This document shows positions 34,032 to 43,671 of a stretch of DNA of 64,000 nucleotides, piece after piece. The translations under genes and the position numbers were made by a program. The stretch is from Colwellia psychrerythraea 34H (GTDB lineage Bacteria; Pseudomonadota; Gammaproteobacteria; Enterobacterales; Alteromonadaceae). Positions within the stretch are counted from its first letter, which is position 1. Each line of letters starts with the position of its first letter. Below the pieces are notes generated by a model that saw only the letters and a list, made by a program, of their open reading frames with translations, was not told the DNA's origin and did no database searches. Location of the stretch: assembly GCF_000012325.1 (NCBI RefSeq), contig NC_003910.7, positions 868,001-932,000 of the forward strand. Direction: 5' to 3'.

Positions 34032-34050
34032 AATACCCAAAAAATACCCC
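34030..34050. other. candidate integrase arm-type sites, right end
   Basis: AAAATACCC, 2 bp, AAAATACCCC begins at the integrase stop codon and lies about 95 bp inside attR. Motif and spacing are the same as at 19055-19075. Confidence 0.55.
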
Positions 34051-34144
34051 GTAGTACTAACAAACAGTAACAATCAATAACGAGCAGTAACACGTAGGCC
34101 GCATAAAACCTGTGAAACCCTTATGCGGTAAGTATGCTTAAGGT

Positions 34145-34174
34145 TGCTTCGGCATCCTTTTTTATTGCCTGAAA
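34145..34174. other. attR, 30-bp core repeat
   Basis: Exact repeat of 18964-18993. The left flank reads GGTTGC instead of GGATGC, so the hairpin arm of the terminator is broken on this side by one mismatch. That marks this flank as the phage-derived one. Confidence 0.9.
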
Positions 34175-34251
34175 ATCAGTAAGCTTTGTTCTAACATTTA
34201 TATGTTAGGTAAGAGAAGAAGTCATTGATGAAGATAAAGTGTCAACAGTCT

Positions 34252-35013
34252 CTAATTGAGCTGTTTGCCATGAGGCCAGAATTTACGCCAACGCTGCATA
34301 GTATTTGAAGCAAGGTAACTCTGTTTATTTCGCTTTATCAGCCGGTGAAGTTGCCAGTGCTTAGGTGTTAGATGGATAACAATATTAAGATAATTAGGAA
34401 TATCAAAATACGTAATATGATGACTTGGTTGTAACTGCTGTAATATCGTTAAGCATAAATTAATATCGCTATCACTAATATCAGGTAAATTAATTGATAA
34501 ACTTGATTGTGAATCTAACTTACCTGTTAACACCTCAAGTTGATTTACAATGCAATCAAAACCAAACTCTTGAGACTGGTAAACATCACAAATAATCCAA
34601 TCCATATCGCTAGCGTTCTGCTGTGCTAACCAGGTCATGCCATCCGCACAGACAATATCAAGTTCAGCTTGTTCAGGGTTGAAGTATTGAGTAAAGCTGT
34701 TGATAACCTCCTGACTGTGTTCAACAGTGGTTAACATTATATCTGGCGATAAATGCTGTAAAAACCGAGTGAGGTTTCCGCCGCCTAATCCTAGTTCAAT
34801 GATGCGGGTTGGTTTAAAAAATAGCAGTGGTAATAGCAGAGCGATCTGATGTGGTAAGGTTAATTGCCAAGGTTTACGTTTGTGCATAACACTTTGCACT
34901 ACATCACTAAATGCCATCCAACGATAAGAGTCATTTTCACTCACCGTTATTGCATCTTGTTGTTGGCTTAAATACACTAACCTCCCTTGGGCTAAGTGTT
35001 TCGCTAACTGCAT
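34252..35013 (-). CDS. spermidine-synthase-like SAM-dependent methyltransferase
   Basis: The fold motif I IIELGLGGGNLTRFL is followed by TTVEHSQEVIN, VCADGMTWL and WIICDVYQ, the SpeE-like Rossmann pattern. The aminopropyltransferase-specific residues are not evident, so an orphan class I methyltransferase is as likely as a polyamine synthase. I chose the start at 35013 (254 residues). The longer ORF back to 35151 would run into the divergent gene and adds an unrelated hydrophobic stretch. Confidence 0.7.
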   Translation of the reverse strand: MQLAKHLAQGRLVYLSQQQDAITVSENDSYRWMAFSDVVQSVMHKRKPWQLTLPHQIALLLPLLFFKPTRIIELGLGGGNLTRFLQHLSPDIMLTTVEHSQEVINSFTQYFNPEQAELDIVCADGMTWLAQQNASDMDWIICDVYQSQEFGFDCIVNQLEVLTGKLDSQSSLSINLPDISDSDINLCLTILQQLQPSHHITYFDIPNYLNIVIHLTPKHWQLHRLIKRNKQSYLASNTMQRWRKFWPHGKQLN

Positions 35014-35069
35014 AAGCCAATTCCTAAATTTAATTATTATAACGCATTGAATAAGCGTAAGGATAGTCA

Positions 35070-35966
35070 ATGAATGTCTGCAGGTCACCAAAAACAGCTT
35101 TAGAGTTTGAACAATATTACCAATTACGTTGGCAAATATTACGTCAGCCATGGGAACAAGCCTTAGGCAGTGAGCGTGATAGCTTAGAGCAAGAATCTAT
35201 ACATCGTATGATCCTTGATGAAAATGATAAAGTGATCGCAGTTGGGCGACTAGAAAAATCTGATCAGTTTTCTGGCCAAATTCGTTTTATGGCGGTAAGT
35301 GCTGAAGCACAAGGGCAGGGACTCGGTCAGAAAATAATTGAAGCGCTTGAACACCAAGCACAAAAGTTAGGTCTTACTGAGATTACGTTGAATGCGCGAG
35401 AAGATGCTGTAGGGTTTTACCAAAAACTTGGTTATAGCTTACAAGGTTTTTCACACCTGTTGTTTGATGAAATTAAACACTTTGTGATGAATAAAGCCTT
35501 AGCTCATGCACATGATCACCAAGAACAAGTGTCAACAGCACTGCAAGAGGTTTGGCATAAGACTATTCCGCTCAGTAAAGTGATGAATATTAAAATTAGT
35601 TATTTTGATGGTAAAGAGCTTATTACTCATTGTGATGGTGATTTTAATAAAAACTTACATAACACTATGTTTGCCGGCAGTATTTATACCTTGGCCACTT
35701 TATCTGGTTGGGGCTGGGTGTATTTACAGTTGCAGCAGCAGCAATTGAAAGGCGATATTGTCTTAGCTAAGGCGGATATTAAATATCATGCACCGATAGC
35801 AGGCATTGGTTATGCAAAAGTTTCTGCTGAATCGGTCTCAGGTGACTTTACTCGATTAACCCGAGGAAAAAATGCACGTATTAATTTAACGGCTCACCTT
35901 TATAGTGGTGAAGATATTGCGGCTACCTTTACCGGAAGTTATGCGGTATTAGTGCCTACACCATAA
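35070..35966 (+). CDS. fabY: GNAT acetyltransferase/thioesterase-fold fusion (YiiD/FabY-like)
   Basis: The 298-residue product has two domains. Residues about 1-145 are a GNAT acetyltransferase (FMAVSAEAQGQGLGQKIIEAL acetyl-CoA loop). Residues about 150-298 are a YiiD C-terminal hotdog domain (NLHNTMFAGSIYTLATLSGWGW). The same fusion in E. coli (YiiD) and in Pseudomonas FabY is tied to initiation of fatty-acid synthesis. The symbol is by homology and remains tentative. Confidence 0.75.
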   Translation: MNVCRSPKTALEFEQYYQLRWQILRQPWEQALGSERDSLEQESIHRMILDENDKVIAVGRLEKSDQFSGQIRFMAVSAEAQGQGLGQKIIEALEHQAQKLGLTEITLNAREDAVGFYQKLGYSLQGFSHLLFDEIKHFVMNKALAHAHDHQEQVSTALQEVWHKTIPLSKVMNIKISYFDGKELITHCDGDFNKNLHNTMFAGSIYTLATLSGWGWVYLQLQQQQLKGDIVLAKADIKYHAPIAGIGYAKVSAESVSGDFTRLTRGKNARINLTAHLYSGEDIAATFTGSYAVLVPTP

Positions 35967-35997
35967 CTTAAGCCAGAACTTTAAAAAGTGAGAAACC

Positions 35998-36495
35998 ATG
36001 AGAAAGTTTAGTCTGTTAGTCGTTGCGTTAGTTTTTGGACTAACTGCTCAATTATGTAGTTTTGCAGTGCTTGCTGTGAATGATGAACAAAGTATAACTA
36101 AGGTCTTAAATAGCTTTCATCAGGCGGCAGCAGACGCACAGGCTACGCCTTATTTTAACCTACTTAGCCAAGATGCCATTTTTCTTGGTACCGATGCGAG
36201 CGAGCGCTGGAGCAAAGAAGAGTTTAAGGCTTTTGTGGTGCCATATTTTTCTAAAGGCAAAGGCTGGCTCTATACTCCCACTGAGCGAAATATCAGCTTA
36301 GTTAAACAAGGGCAGGTAGCCTTTTTTGATGAGTTACTCTTTAGCGAAAGTTATGGCACTTGTCGTGGCTCAGGTATATTAATAAAAACTGACGGAGGCT
36401 GGAAAATATCCCAGTATAACTTATCAATCCCTATGCCTAATGGTTTAGCTAAAGCCCTCGTTAAACAAATCAAAATGTTTGAGCAGAGCAAGTAG
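35998..36495 (+). CDS. secreted NTF2-like (SnoaL/DUF4440-type) protein
   Basis: The 165-residue product has a signal peptide (about 1-26) and then one NTF2-fold domain: helix ITKVLNSFHQAAADAQ, then FNLLSQDAIFLGTDASERWSKEEF and the strand GGWKISQYNLS. Such domains bind small ligands or act as isomerases/lyases; the substrate is unknown. It lies 31 bp after the GNAT/thioesterase gene and 27 bp before the epimerase gene, so probably one operon. Confidence 0.75.
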   Translation: MRKFSLLVVALVFGLTAQLCSFAVLAVNDEQSITKVLNSFHQAAADAQATPYFNLLSQDAIFLGTDASERWSKEEFKAFVVPYFSKGKGWLYTPTERNISLVKQGQVAFFDELLFSESYGTCRGSGILIKTDGGWKISQYNLSIPMPNGLAKALVKQIKMFEQSK

Positions 36496-36522
36496 TATCA
36501 CTAATATAAAACGAGTAACGCA

Positions 36523-37437
36523 ATGACTAATAAAGTAGTGAATAATGATAAAATCTCCTCTGTAGGTATCATTGGCTGTGGTTGGTTGGGTAGCGCATTA
36601 GCCTATCAGCTGAAAAATCAGGATATAGCAGTCCTTGCGACGCGAAGCAATATAGATAATATCGAACAATTGAAAAGCCAAGGTATAGAAGCTGAAGTAT
36701 TATCTTTACCAGCAGAACAAGCGCAGTTAAATACCCACCCCATTTTTAAGCAGCAATGTTTAGTTATCGCCATTACGCCACAATTTAGGCAGGGTCGTGT
36801 TGATTATGCGGATAAAGTACAACAGCTAGTTGAGTCAGCTAAAGTCGGCAATTGTGTCGAACAGATTATTTTACTGAGCAGCAGTGCGATATATAACGGC
36901 TTATCAGGAGACGTTGAGGAAAACAGCATTTTAGATATGTCGGCTGATAAAGTTTCGGTATTAAATCAAGCTGAGCAAGCGGTATTAAGCTTTAATCACC
37001 CTGGCCGAAATGAGTCTCGCTTAAATGCGTTAAATGCTGAAGTAGGCAATAAGAAAGCTTATGTGCTCAGGTTATCTGGTTTAGTGGGACCAAAGCGTCA
37101 TCCTGGCAAGTTTTTGCTAAATGGTCATATGCTAAAAAGCCCCCAAGCAATTGTTAACTTAATTCATCAGCAAGATGCCGTTGGTCTCATTCAGACATTA
37201 TTACAAAGTGCTAACTGCGGGGGAATTTTTAATGGTGTGAGTTCAACTAAAGTCACAAAAAAGCAATATTACCAAGCTGCAGCAAGTGCTTTACAATTAC
37301 CAACGCCTACGTTTGAAGAGATCGAACTATCAGAAGATAATGCGCCCAAGGTAGTATCGGGCAAGAAAACTCAGGCAGAGTTAGCTTATGAATTTGTTTA
37401 TGACGATTTACTTGCTTGGCTTGAGTTAGCAGTGTAG
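36523..37437 (+). CDS. YeeZ-like NAD(P)-dependent epimerase/dehydratase
   Basis: The 304-residue Rossmann protein has the dinucleotide motif GIIGCGWLGSALA at about 14-26. ILLSSSAIYNG and the LRLSGLVGPKRHPGKFL block follow, typical of the YeeZ branch of extended SDRs. It lacks the classical YxxxK pair in the usual spacing, as YeeZ relatives do. The substrate is not known. It is third gene of the 35070-37437 run. Confidence 0.75.
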   Translation: MTNKVVNNDKISSVGIIGCGWLGSALAYQLKNQDIAVLATRSNIDNIEQLKSQGIEAEVLSLPAEQAQLNTHPIFKQQCLVIAITPQFRQGRVDYADKVQQLVESAKVGNCVEQIILLSSSAIYNGLSGDVEENSILDMSADKVSVLNQAEQAVLSFNHPGRNESRLNALNAEVGNKKAYVLRLSGLVGPKRHPGKFLLNGHMLKSPQAIVNLIHQQDAVGLIQTLLQSANCGGIFNGVSSTKVTKKQYYQAAASALQLPTPTFEEIELSEDNAPKVVSGKKTQAELAYEFVYDDLLAWLELAV

Positions 37438-37492
37438 TCCATTATTCTTATACAGGGTATCAGCGCTTTTGATATACTAGCGCCGATACTTA

Positions 37493-37786
37493 TTGAAGAG
37501 CCAACTTTTGAATCTATTCCCAACAAAATTTATAATTCGTCATCAAGCTAAATTACTATTTCTTGTTGTCTGGGGTCATGTCACTATTTTGGATCTTTGC
37601 TATGTAACGTATGCTGGGCCAATCTTCTTCTGGCAAGAAAATTTACAACTATTCACGTTATTTATTCACCTTATCGTCGCTTCTTTAACGTTAGCTTTTT
37701 ATTTTTTACTCATTAATATCAGTACTCGTTTTCGGATAAATAAAACCGAAAAACCACTGTATTCTACAAAGGACTCTTCATACTAA
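37493..37786 (+). CDS. small two-span membrane protein
   Basis: The 97-residue ORF begins with TTG at 37493. Two transmembrane helices (about 21-43 and 51-75) are followed by a short basic tail. Its stop overlaps the dusC start (TAATG), suggesting coupling. The start codon is uncertain, and no family is recognised. Confidence 0.5.
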   Translation: MKSQLLNLFPTKFIIRHQAKLLFLVVWGHVTILDLCYVTYAGPIFFWQENLQLFTLFIHLIVASLTLAFYFLLINISTRFRINKTEKPLYSTKDSSY

Positions 37787-38718
37787 TGCGAGTTGTACTG
37801 GCGCCTATGGAAGGCGTGCTGGATTACAGAATGCGTGATTTACTGACGCAAGTAGGCAGTTATGACCTCTGCGTCACTGAGTTTATTCGTGTGGTTGATC
37901 AAGTTCTTCCAGATCGTGTTTTTCATCGATACTGCCCGGAGTTAATTGATGCTGATGTTTACGGTAGCTGCACTAAAGCGGGAACACCTGTTCGTGTACA
38001 GTTATTGGGACAATACCCTGAATATATGGCTGAAAATGCCGCTAAAGTTATTGAGCTTGGTTCAAGTGGTATCGATTTAAACTTTGGCTGCCCCTCTAAA
38101 ACGGTTAATAAAAGTCGGGGCGGCTCTATTTTATTAAAAGATCCCGAAAATCTTTATCAAATAATAAAAGCCGTTAAAGAAGCTGTACCTAGCGATACCA
38201 TTGTTAGTGCTAAAATTCGTTTGGGTTATGAAGATAAGACTCTCGCCATAGAAAATGGTCAAGCGGTTGAGGCTGCTGGTGCCAATGAACTTACTATACA
38301 TGCCCGTACTAAATTAGAAGGTTACAAACCACCTGCTCATTGGCACTGGATTGCTAAAGTAAAAAACGCAATTAATATTCCCGTTATCGCCAATGGTGAG
38401 ATTTGGAATTTAGAAGATGCAATTAAGTGTCGAGAAATTTCTGGCTGTACCGATCTTATGGTTGGTCGAGGCGCACTAACTATTCCTAATTTAGGACAGG
38501 TCATTAAACAAGAAAGCGATAATATGCCGTGGTTAGAAGTTCGGGCTATATTATCGGCCTATACAGAATTTGAAACTCACGGTGACAAGAGCAAGTATTA
38601 CTGCAATCGTATCAAGCAGTGGCTTAAATATTTAAAGAGTCATTATAAGGAAGCGGATGTACTGTTTGACGAAATCAGAAGATTAAAAACAGCAGAAGGT
38701 ATTAGAGCGGCATTGTAA
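37786..38718 (+). CDS. dusC: DusC, tRNA-dihydrouridine(16) synthase
   Basis: This 310-residue FMN-binding TIM barrel begins MRVVLAPMEGVLDYRMRDLL, the DusC type. GIDLNFGCPSKTVNKSRGGS carries the catalytic Cys, and HARTKLEGYKPPAHW and VGRGAL (phosphate site) follow. It reduces U16 in the tRNA D-loop. The CITEF-like block (CVTEFIRVVDQVLP) and overall length fit DusC rather than DusA or DusB. Confidence 0.93.
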   Translation: MRVVLAPMEGVLDYRMRDLLTQVGSYDLCVTEFIRVVDQVLPDRVFHRYCPELIDADVYGSCTKAGTPVRVQLLGQYPEYMAENAAKVIELGSSGIDLNFGCPSKTVNKSRGGSILLKDPENLYQIIKAVKEAVPSDTIVSAKIRLGYEDKTLAIENGQAVEAAGANELTIHARTKLEGYKPPAHWHWIAKVKNAINIPVIANGEIWNLEDAIKCREISGCTDLMVGRGALTIPNLGQVIKQESDNMPWLEVRAILSAYTEFETHGDKSKYYCNRIKQWLKYLKSHYKEADVLFDEIRRLKTAEGIRAAL

Positions 38719-38728
38719 TTCTTGAATA

Positions 38729-38992
38729 TATACCCGCTCCACTTGAAGATGCTCGTTTCAGGAAGTTTGAGCGATTCATAATCAAGGTGCATTTTTTGTT
38801 AAGCATTCCTTTAAAAAGAAATGTAACGCAGAGTATAATTTGCTCAGCCTTCCCCCAAGGGGCTGGTTTAGAAACGCTTTATACTGCGTTATTGATTTCG
38901 ACAATAGAATAACTATTCTCTTCAATCAATGCCTTGCCTAAAGGCGTTTCTAATTCCAGCTGAATAATGCATCTTCAAGTGGAACGGGTATA
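38729..38992. repeat. 24-bp-TIR palindromic element, copy A3
   Basis: A 264-bp copy with well-kept inverted termini and internal similarity to A2, in the same orientation. It lies 10 bp past the dusC stop. With the terminator that follows, it fills the dusC-hutH convergent gap. Confidence 0.8.
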
Positions 38993-39103
38993 AGATATTT
39001 AAAACTGGATACCCGATCAGAGACTTCGGGTATGACGGTGTATTATTGAGTAGCAAGGTTTGGCTATATATTTAGTCGGTTAAATCCTTTCTATCAAAGC
39101 AAT

Positions 39104-39135
39104 AAAAAAGGTAGCTATTAAGCTACCTTTTTTCG
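39104..39135. terminator. bidirectional terminator between dusC and hutH
   Basis: AAAAAAGGTAGCT / AGCTACCTTTTTT with a 5-nt loop: a long A/T-flanked stem working in both directions between two convergent genes. Confidence 0.9.
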
Positions 39136-39179
39136 TTTTTTATTCTAATGCTCAATAAGCTAATTGTTGATTGGACATC

Positions 39180-40724
39180 TTAAAAGCTAGGTAATAAACC
39201 TTCTGGCATATATTGATTCAAGTAACCATCAGAGATAATTTCTGATGCTTCAACAATATCAGGTGCAAAGTATCTGTCTTTATCGTAGAAAGAAACTGTT
39301 TCACGTAATTTAGCTTTTGCTTTTTCAATAAGAGGCGAGCCCTTAAGCGGAGCTCTAAAGTCTAAACCTTGCACTGCGGCTAAGTACTCAACGGCAAGAA
39401 CGCCATTAGTATTCTCGCTCATGTCTGCTAAACGACGACCAGCAAAACATGCCATAGATACGTGATCTTCTTGATTAGCAGAGGTTGGTAAACTATCAAC
39501 TGAAGCTGGATGAGCAAGTGACTTATTCTCTGAAGCTAATGCTGCAGAAGTAACTTGCGCGATCATAAAGCCAGAGTTAACACCACCGTTATCAACTAAA
39601 AATGGTGGTAGTTTACTTAAGCTTGAGTCAATTAATAACGCCATGCGACGTTCAGATAATGAACCAATCTCAGCAATAGCTAAGGCTAAATTATCAGCGG
39701 CCATAGCAACAGGCTCAGCATGGAAGTTACCGGCAGAGATAAAGTCACCTTCGTTAGCGAAAACTAACGGGTTATCTGTTACGCCATTCGCTTCAACGTG
39801 CAATACTTCTGCCGCTTGACGAATTTGTGTTAAACAAGCACCCATTACTTGAGGCTGACAACGAAGTGAATAAGGGTCTTGTACTTTTTCACAATCAACG
39901 TGTGCCTCAGCAATTTCAGAGCTATCAGTTAATACTTCACGATAAGCACGTGCCGCATCAATTTGACCTTTTTGACCACGGACAAAATGTACACGATGAT
40001 CAAACGGGGCACGAGAGCCCATCGCGGCTTCTACAGAAATAGAACCAATTACCGTACCTGCAGCGTATAAGTCTTCAGCATGGAATAAACCTTCTAAAGA
40101 AAACGCTGTAGAAGCTTGTGTGCCGTTTAATAACGCTAAACCTTCTTTTGCTGCTAGGGTTACTACCTCAAGACCTGCAATTTTTAATCCTTCAGCGGCT
40201 GGAATCACTTGATCTTGGTAAGACATTTCGCCTTCACCTAATAAAGGTAAAACCATGTGAGAAAGTGGTGCTAAATCACCAGAAGCGCCTACAGAACCTT
40301 TCTTTGGTACACATGGGTATACTTCAGCATTTAATAAGGTAATTAATGCTTGAATAACTTGTAAACGAATACCTGAAAAACCACGTGAAAGTGAGTTTAT
40401 TTTAAGTACCATCATCAAACGCACTGTTGAGTCTTCCATGTACTCACCAAAACCTGCTGAGTGTGAAAGAACAATAGAGCGTTGCAATAATTCTAGCTCT
40501 TCATTTTTAATGCGTGTGCTGGCTAATAAGCCAAAACCTGTGTTAATACCGTAAACAACACGATTATCTTTAATCACTTGCTGTACTGCGTTAGCACTTT
40601 TATTAATCTCAGAAAAAGCACTTTCATCTAAGCTGTATTTGATACCGTCAAAACGGTTTACGTCGCGTAATTGAGCAAGCGTTAACTGCCCTGGAATAAT
40701 TTTTAGTTCAGTAATATGGTTCAT
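39180..40724 (-). CDS. hutH: HutH, histidine ammonia-lyase
   Basis: The 514-residue enzyme has the MIO-forming triad Ala147-Ser148-Gly149 in [16 protein letters not shown], plus NTGFG near residue 61 and the later [10 protein letters not shown] block. It deaminates histidine to urocanate, the first step of histidine degradation. It is transcribed with hutU, 162 bp apart, and HutC probably represses both. Confidence 0.97.
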   Translation of the reverse strand: MNHITELKIIPGQLTLAQLRDVNRFDGIKYSLDESAFSEINKSANAVQQVIKDNRVVYGINTGFGLLASTRIKNEELELLQRSIVLSHSAGFGEYMEDSTVRLMMVLKINSLSRGFSGIRLQVIQALITLLNAEVYPCVPKKGSVGASGDLAPLSHMVLPLLGEGEMSYQDQVIPAAEGLKIAGLEVVTLAAKEGLALLNGTQASTAFSLEGLFHAEDLYAAGTVIGSISVEAAMGSRAPFDHRVHFVRGQKGQIDAARAYREVLTDSSEIAEAHVDCEKVQDPYSLRCQPQVMGACLTQIRQAAEVLHVEANGVTDNPLVFANEGDFISAGNFHAEPVAMAADNLALAIAEIGSLSERRMALLIDSSLSKLPPFLVDNGGVNSGFMIAQVTSAALASENKSLAHPASVDSLPTSANQEDHVSMACFAGRRLADMSENTNGVLAVEYLAAVQGLDFRAPLKGSPLIEKAKAKLRETVSFYDKDRYFAPDIVEASEIISDGYLNQYMPEGLLPSF

Positions 40725-40886
40725 TATAATTTTCTCAATTTTTGTCTATATAGTGTTCTATGTAATAACCTTAAGTTCGTCATTCCCATCATGGATTAGT
40801 GGGAATCTACTCACTTGAAGCTGGATCCTCGATAAGATGTTTCGAGGATCACTTACTTAGTTTTATTGCGTAGCTGAAATTTGTTA

Positions 40887-42581
40887 CTACTTACCGTTTG
40901 CACCATCTATCATGGGTAAGTCGAGACCTTGCTCTTTGGCACAATCTACAGCGAGATCGTAGCCAGCGTCTGCATGGCGCATAACACCCGTTGCAGGATC
41001 ATTCCATAATACACGACCAATACGTTTAGCTGCATCATCAGTACCGTCAGCAACAATAACCACACCAGAGTGTTGACTAAAGCCCATTCCAACACCACCA
41101 CCATGGTGTATGCTAACCCATGTAGCGCCACCCGAAGTTGATAATAAAGCGTTAAGTAATGGCCAATCCGAAACGGCATCAGAGCCATCTAACATGCTTT
41201 CAGTTTCACGATTTGGTGAAGCAACAGAGCCTGAATCTAAATGATCACGACCGATAACGACTGGCGCTGAAAGCTCACCGGTTTTAACCATTTCGTTAAA
41301 CGCCAACGCTAAACGTGCTCTGTCTTTCAAACCAACCCAACAAATACGTGCAGGTAAACCTTGAAAAGCAATACGCTCACGCGCCATGTCTAACCAGTTA
41401 TGCAAATGTGGGTTATCAGGAATAAGTTCTTTTACTTTAGCATCAGTTTTGTAGATATCTTCTGGATCGCCAGATAGTGCAACCCAACGAAATGGTCCAA
41501 TACCTTCACAGAATAATGGACGAACATAAGCAGGCACAAAACCAGGAAAATCAAAAGCGTTTGTTACACCTTCTTCCAATGCCATTTGACGGATGTTGTT
41601 ACCATAATCGGTAGTAGCAGCACCCATTTTCTGTAAATCAAGCATGGCTTGAACTTGTACCGCCATAGATTGTTTAGCCGCTTTAACCACAGCTGCTTCA
41701 TCTTTCAAGCGCATTTGTGCAGCATGTTCCATGGTCCAGCCTTGTGGCAAGTAACCATTCAATGGATCATGTGCAGACGTTTGGTCAGTGACTACATCAG
41801 GGGTGATACCACGTTTAACTAACTCAGGGAAAACGTCTGCAGCATTGCCTAAAAGACCTACTGAAATCGCTTCTCCTTTTTCATTTGCTTCAAAGATGAT
41901 TGCTAATGCTTCATCTAACGTTTTTGCTTTCTTATCAACGTAGCGAGTATTGATACGGAAATCGATACGTGTCTCATCACATTCAACCACTAATGCTGAG
42001 AAGCCTGCCATGATTGCTGCTAGTGGTTGAGCTCCACCCATGCCGCCTAAACCACCGGTAAGTACCCACTTGCCTTTAGCGCTGCCACCAAAGTGTTGGT
42101 TTGCCATAGCAACAAATGTTTCGTAAGTGCCTTGAACAATACCTTGTGAGCCAATGTAAATCCAAGAGCCTGCAGTCATTTGGCCGTACATCATCAGGCC
42201 TTTTTTATCTAACTCGTTAAAATGCTCCCAATTAGCCCAATTAGGTACTAGGTTAGAGTTAGCAATTAATACGCGCGGTGCATTTTCGTGAGTTTTAAAT
42301 ACGCCAACAGGTTTACCTGATTGCACCATTAAGGTTTCATCATTTTCAAGGCGGTTTAACACTTCAATAATTTTGTCGTAACATTCCCAGTTACGTGCTG
42401 CACGACCTATGCCGCCATATACCACTAACGATTGTGGATGTTCAGCAACTTCAGGATCTAAGTTGTTCATTAACATACGTTTAGCGGCTTCAGTTAACCA
42501 ACTTTTTGCGGTGATTTCAGTACCGCGGTCAGCGCGAATTACGCGTGAAGTGTCTAAGCGTGGGTCTATGTTAGTTGTCAT
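40887..42581 (-). CDS. hutU: HutU, urocanate hydratase
   Basis: The 564-residue enzyme binds NAD+ and hydrates urocanate to imidazolonepropionate. The family start ([22 protein letters not shown]) and the [20 protein letters not shown] nucleotide motif are present, as is the C-terminal [19 protein letters not shown] block. Length is normal. It lies downstream of hutC, 139 bp from its stop. Confidence 0.97.
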   Translation of the reverse strand: MTTNIDPRLDTSRVIRADRGTEITAKSWLTEAAKRMLMNNLDPEVAEHPQSLVVYGGIGRAARNWECYDKIIEVLNRLENDETLMVQSGKPVGVFKTHENAPRVLIANSNLVPNWANWEHFNELDKKGLMMYGQMTAGSWIYIGSQGIVQGTYETFVAMANQHFGGSAKGKWVLTGGLGGMGGAQPLAAIMAGFSALVVECDETRIDFRINTRYVDKKAKTLDEALAIIFEANEKGEAISVGLLGNAADVFPELVKRGITPDVVTDQTSAHDPLNGYLPQGWTMEHAAQMRLKDEAAVVKAAKQSMAVQVQAMLDLQKMGAATTDYGNNIRQMALEEGVTNAFDFPGFVPAYVRPLFCEGIGPFRWVALSGDPEDIYKTDAKVKELIPDNPHLHNWLDMARERIAFQGLPARICWVGLKDRARLALAFNEMVKTGELSAPVVIGRDHLDSGSVASPNRETESMLDGSDAVSDWPLLNALLSTSGGATWVSIHHGGGVGMGFSQHSGVVIVADGTDDAAKRIGRVLWNDPATGVMRHADAGYDLAVDCAKEQGLDLPMIDGANGK

Positions 42582-42720
42582 CGTTTTTCCTCATGGTACA
42601 AATACTCAGCATTTAAAGACGTATAAGTGCAATAAAAAAGAGTATGTAAACTATAGTTGTAAAAATAAAATTCGCGGTATTACTTACTCGATAATACTAA
42701 GAGCAAGTAAGCAAACATGC

Positions 42721-43458
42721 TTAAAATTTAAGGTGGCTGCCTAAACGGTATTTATCACCAGGTGATGTCAAAATTGCGACACTAACGACACCTTGTTTCG
42801 ACCAAGTACGGCGTTTAACTTGTAAACAAGGCGTAGTTGATTGTATGTCTAATTGTTGGCAAATTTCATCACTTGCGAGAATGGCTTCTATTTCGTGGGT
42901 TGCTTCAGTTAAGGGAGCAACCGATGAAAGATATTCATGTGGGGTGATTTGTGTGAAGTTTTGTAATAAATAATCAGGCACTAAACTGACATTTACAAAA
43001 CGTTGTTCTAATTGAATCGCATCATCATTCTCATAATGTAATATCTCAGAATAAAAAACATCTTCGTTATTTTTCAAGTTGAGTAAAATAGCTATTTCAT
43101 CAGTAACGGCAGTAGAATTTAATAATAATTGCTTAGCTTTATGTTGATGACCACGATCACTAATTTCATCACTAATATTGCGAATTTCTAGCAAGGATGA
43201 TTGTGACTTAAACGTTGCGACAAAAGTGCCAGCACCTTGAGAACGTACTAAAATACCTTGCTCAGTTAGTTCTTGTAGAGCACGTCTTGCCGTCATGCGG
43301 CTTACATCAAATTGCTGTGTAAGCTCGTTTTCAGAAGGTACTTTTGCATTTTGCGGCCATTCACCTGACTCAATATGTTCACAAATATATTGCTTGATCA
43401 TAGTATACTTGGCAGGCTTATCTTTTTTTGTTGCGCTGTTACTAGCATTGATAGTCAT
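42721..43458 (-). CDS. hutC: HutC, GntR-family repressor of histidine utilisation
   Basis: The 245-residue product has an N-terminal GntR winged helix (KVPSENELTQQFDVSRMTARRALQEL) and a C-terminal UTRA ligand domain. HutC represses hut genes until urocanate binds. It is encoded between hutU and the divergent hutI, with a palindromic site of the HutC type at 43523-43534. Confidence 0.92.
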   Translation of the reverse strand: MTINASNSATKKDKPAKYTMIKQYICEHIESGEWPQNAKVPSENELTQQFDVSRMTARRALQELTEQGILVRSQGAGTFVATFKSQSSLLEIRNISDEISDRGHQHKAKQLLLNSTAVTDEIAILLNLKNNEDVFYSEILHYENDDAIQLEQRFVNVSLVPDYLLQNFTQITPHEYLSSVAPLTEATHEIEAILASDEICQQLDIQSTTPCLQVKRRTWSKQGVVSVAILTSPGDKYRLGSHLKF

Positions 43459-43522
43459 GATTAGTTTTGGCTTTGTTTGAACTTATTTATACGATCTCAC
43501 ATATTTAATAAAAAGGCAAGAG

Positions 43523-43534
43523 TTGTATATACAA
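43523..43534. promoter_or_regulatory. HutC-type operator
   Basis: TTGTATATACAA is a perfect 12-bp palindrome of the form reported for HutC sites, in the hutC-hutI divergent spacer. It is 65 bp from the hutC start and 138 bp from hutI. No second copy of this quality was seen before hutU or hutH. Confidence 0.75.
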
Positions 43535-43671
43535 GTTGCGATCGGCATAATTTCAAGTTAAAATTTCAAAGTAAAAGTTTTTCTATCAGCTGAGATTATT
43601 TTCAAGTTTTTATATCTATGAAGACTGGCTTATCATTTTCGCTTTCATCACTTTCTCCATAAGGTCGCGGC

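Larger units (their letters stand above)
18964..34174. mobile_element. integrated inovirus (filamentous prophage) with cargo, 15.2 kb
   Basis: It is bounded by a 30-bp direct repeat at 18964-18993 and 34145-34174 and has an intact tyrosine integrase next to the right end. The core is a filamentous phage set on the minus strand from 28102 to 22002, with a divergent repressor at 28199. Cargo lies on both sides: SIR2-SEC-C at the left; a broken integrase, an IS, a gene cassette and a three-gene module at the right. Removing one repeat and the intervening DNA would place the EF-G gene terminator directly beside the convergent methyltransferase gene. That is a simple and plausible ancestral arrangement. 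Confidence 0.9.

Noticed and set aside
18964..34174. dif-type XerCD site expected for an inovirus
   Set aside because: No 28-bp dif-like sequence was seen at either border; the 30-bp terminator repeat and resident integrase explain integration.
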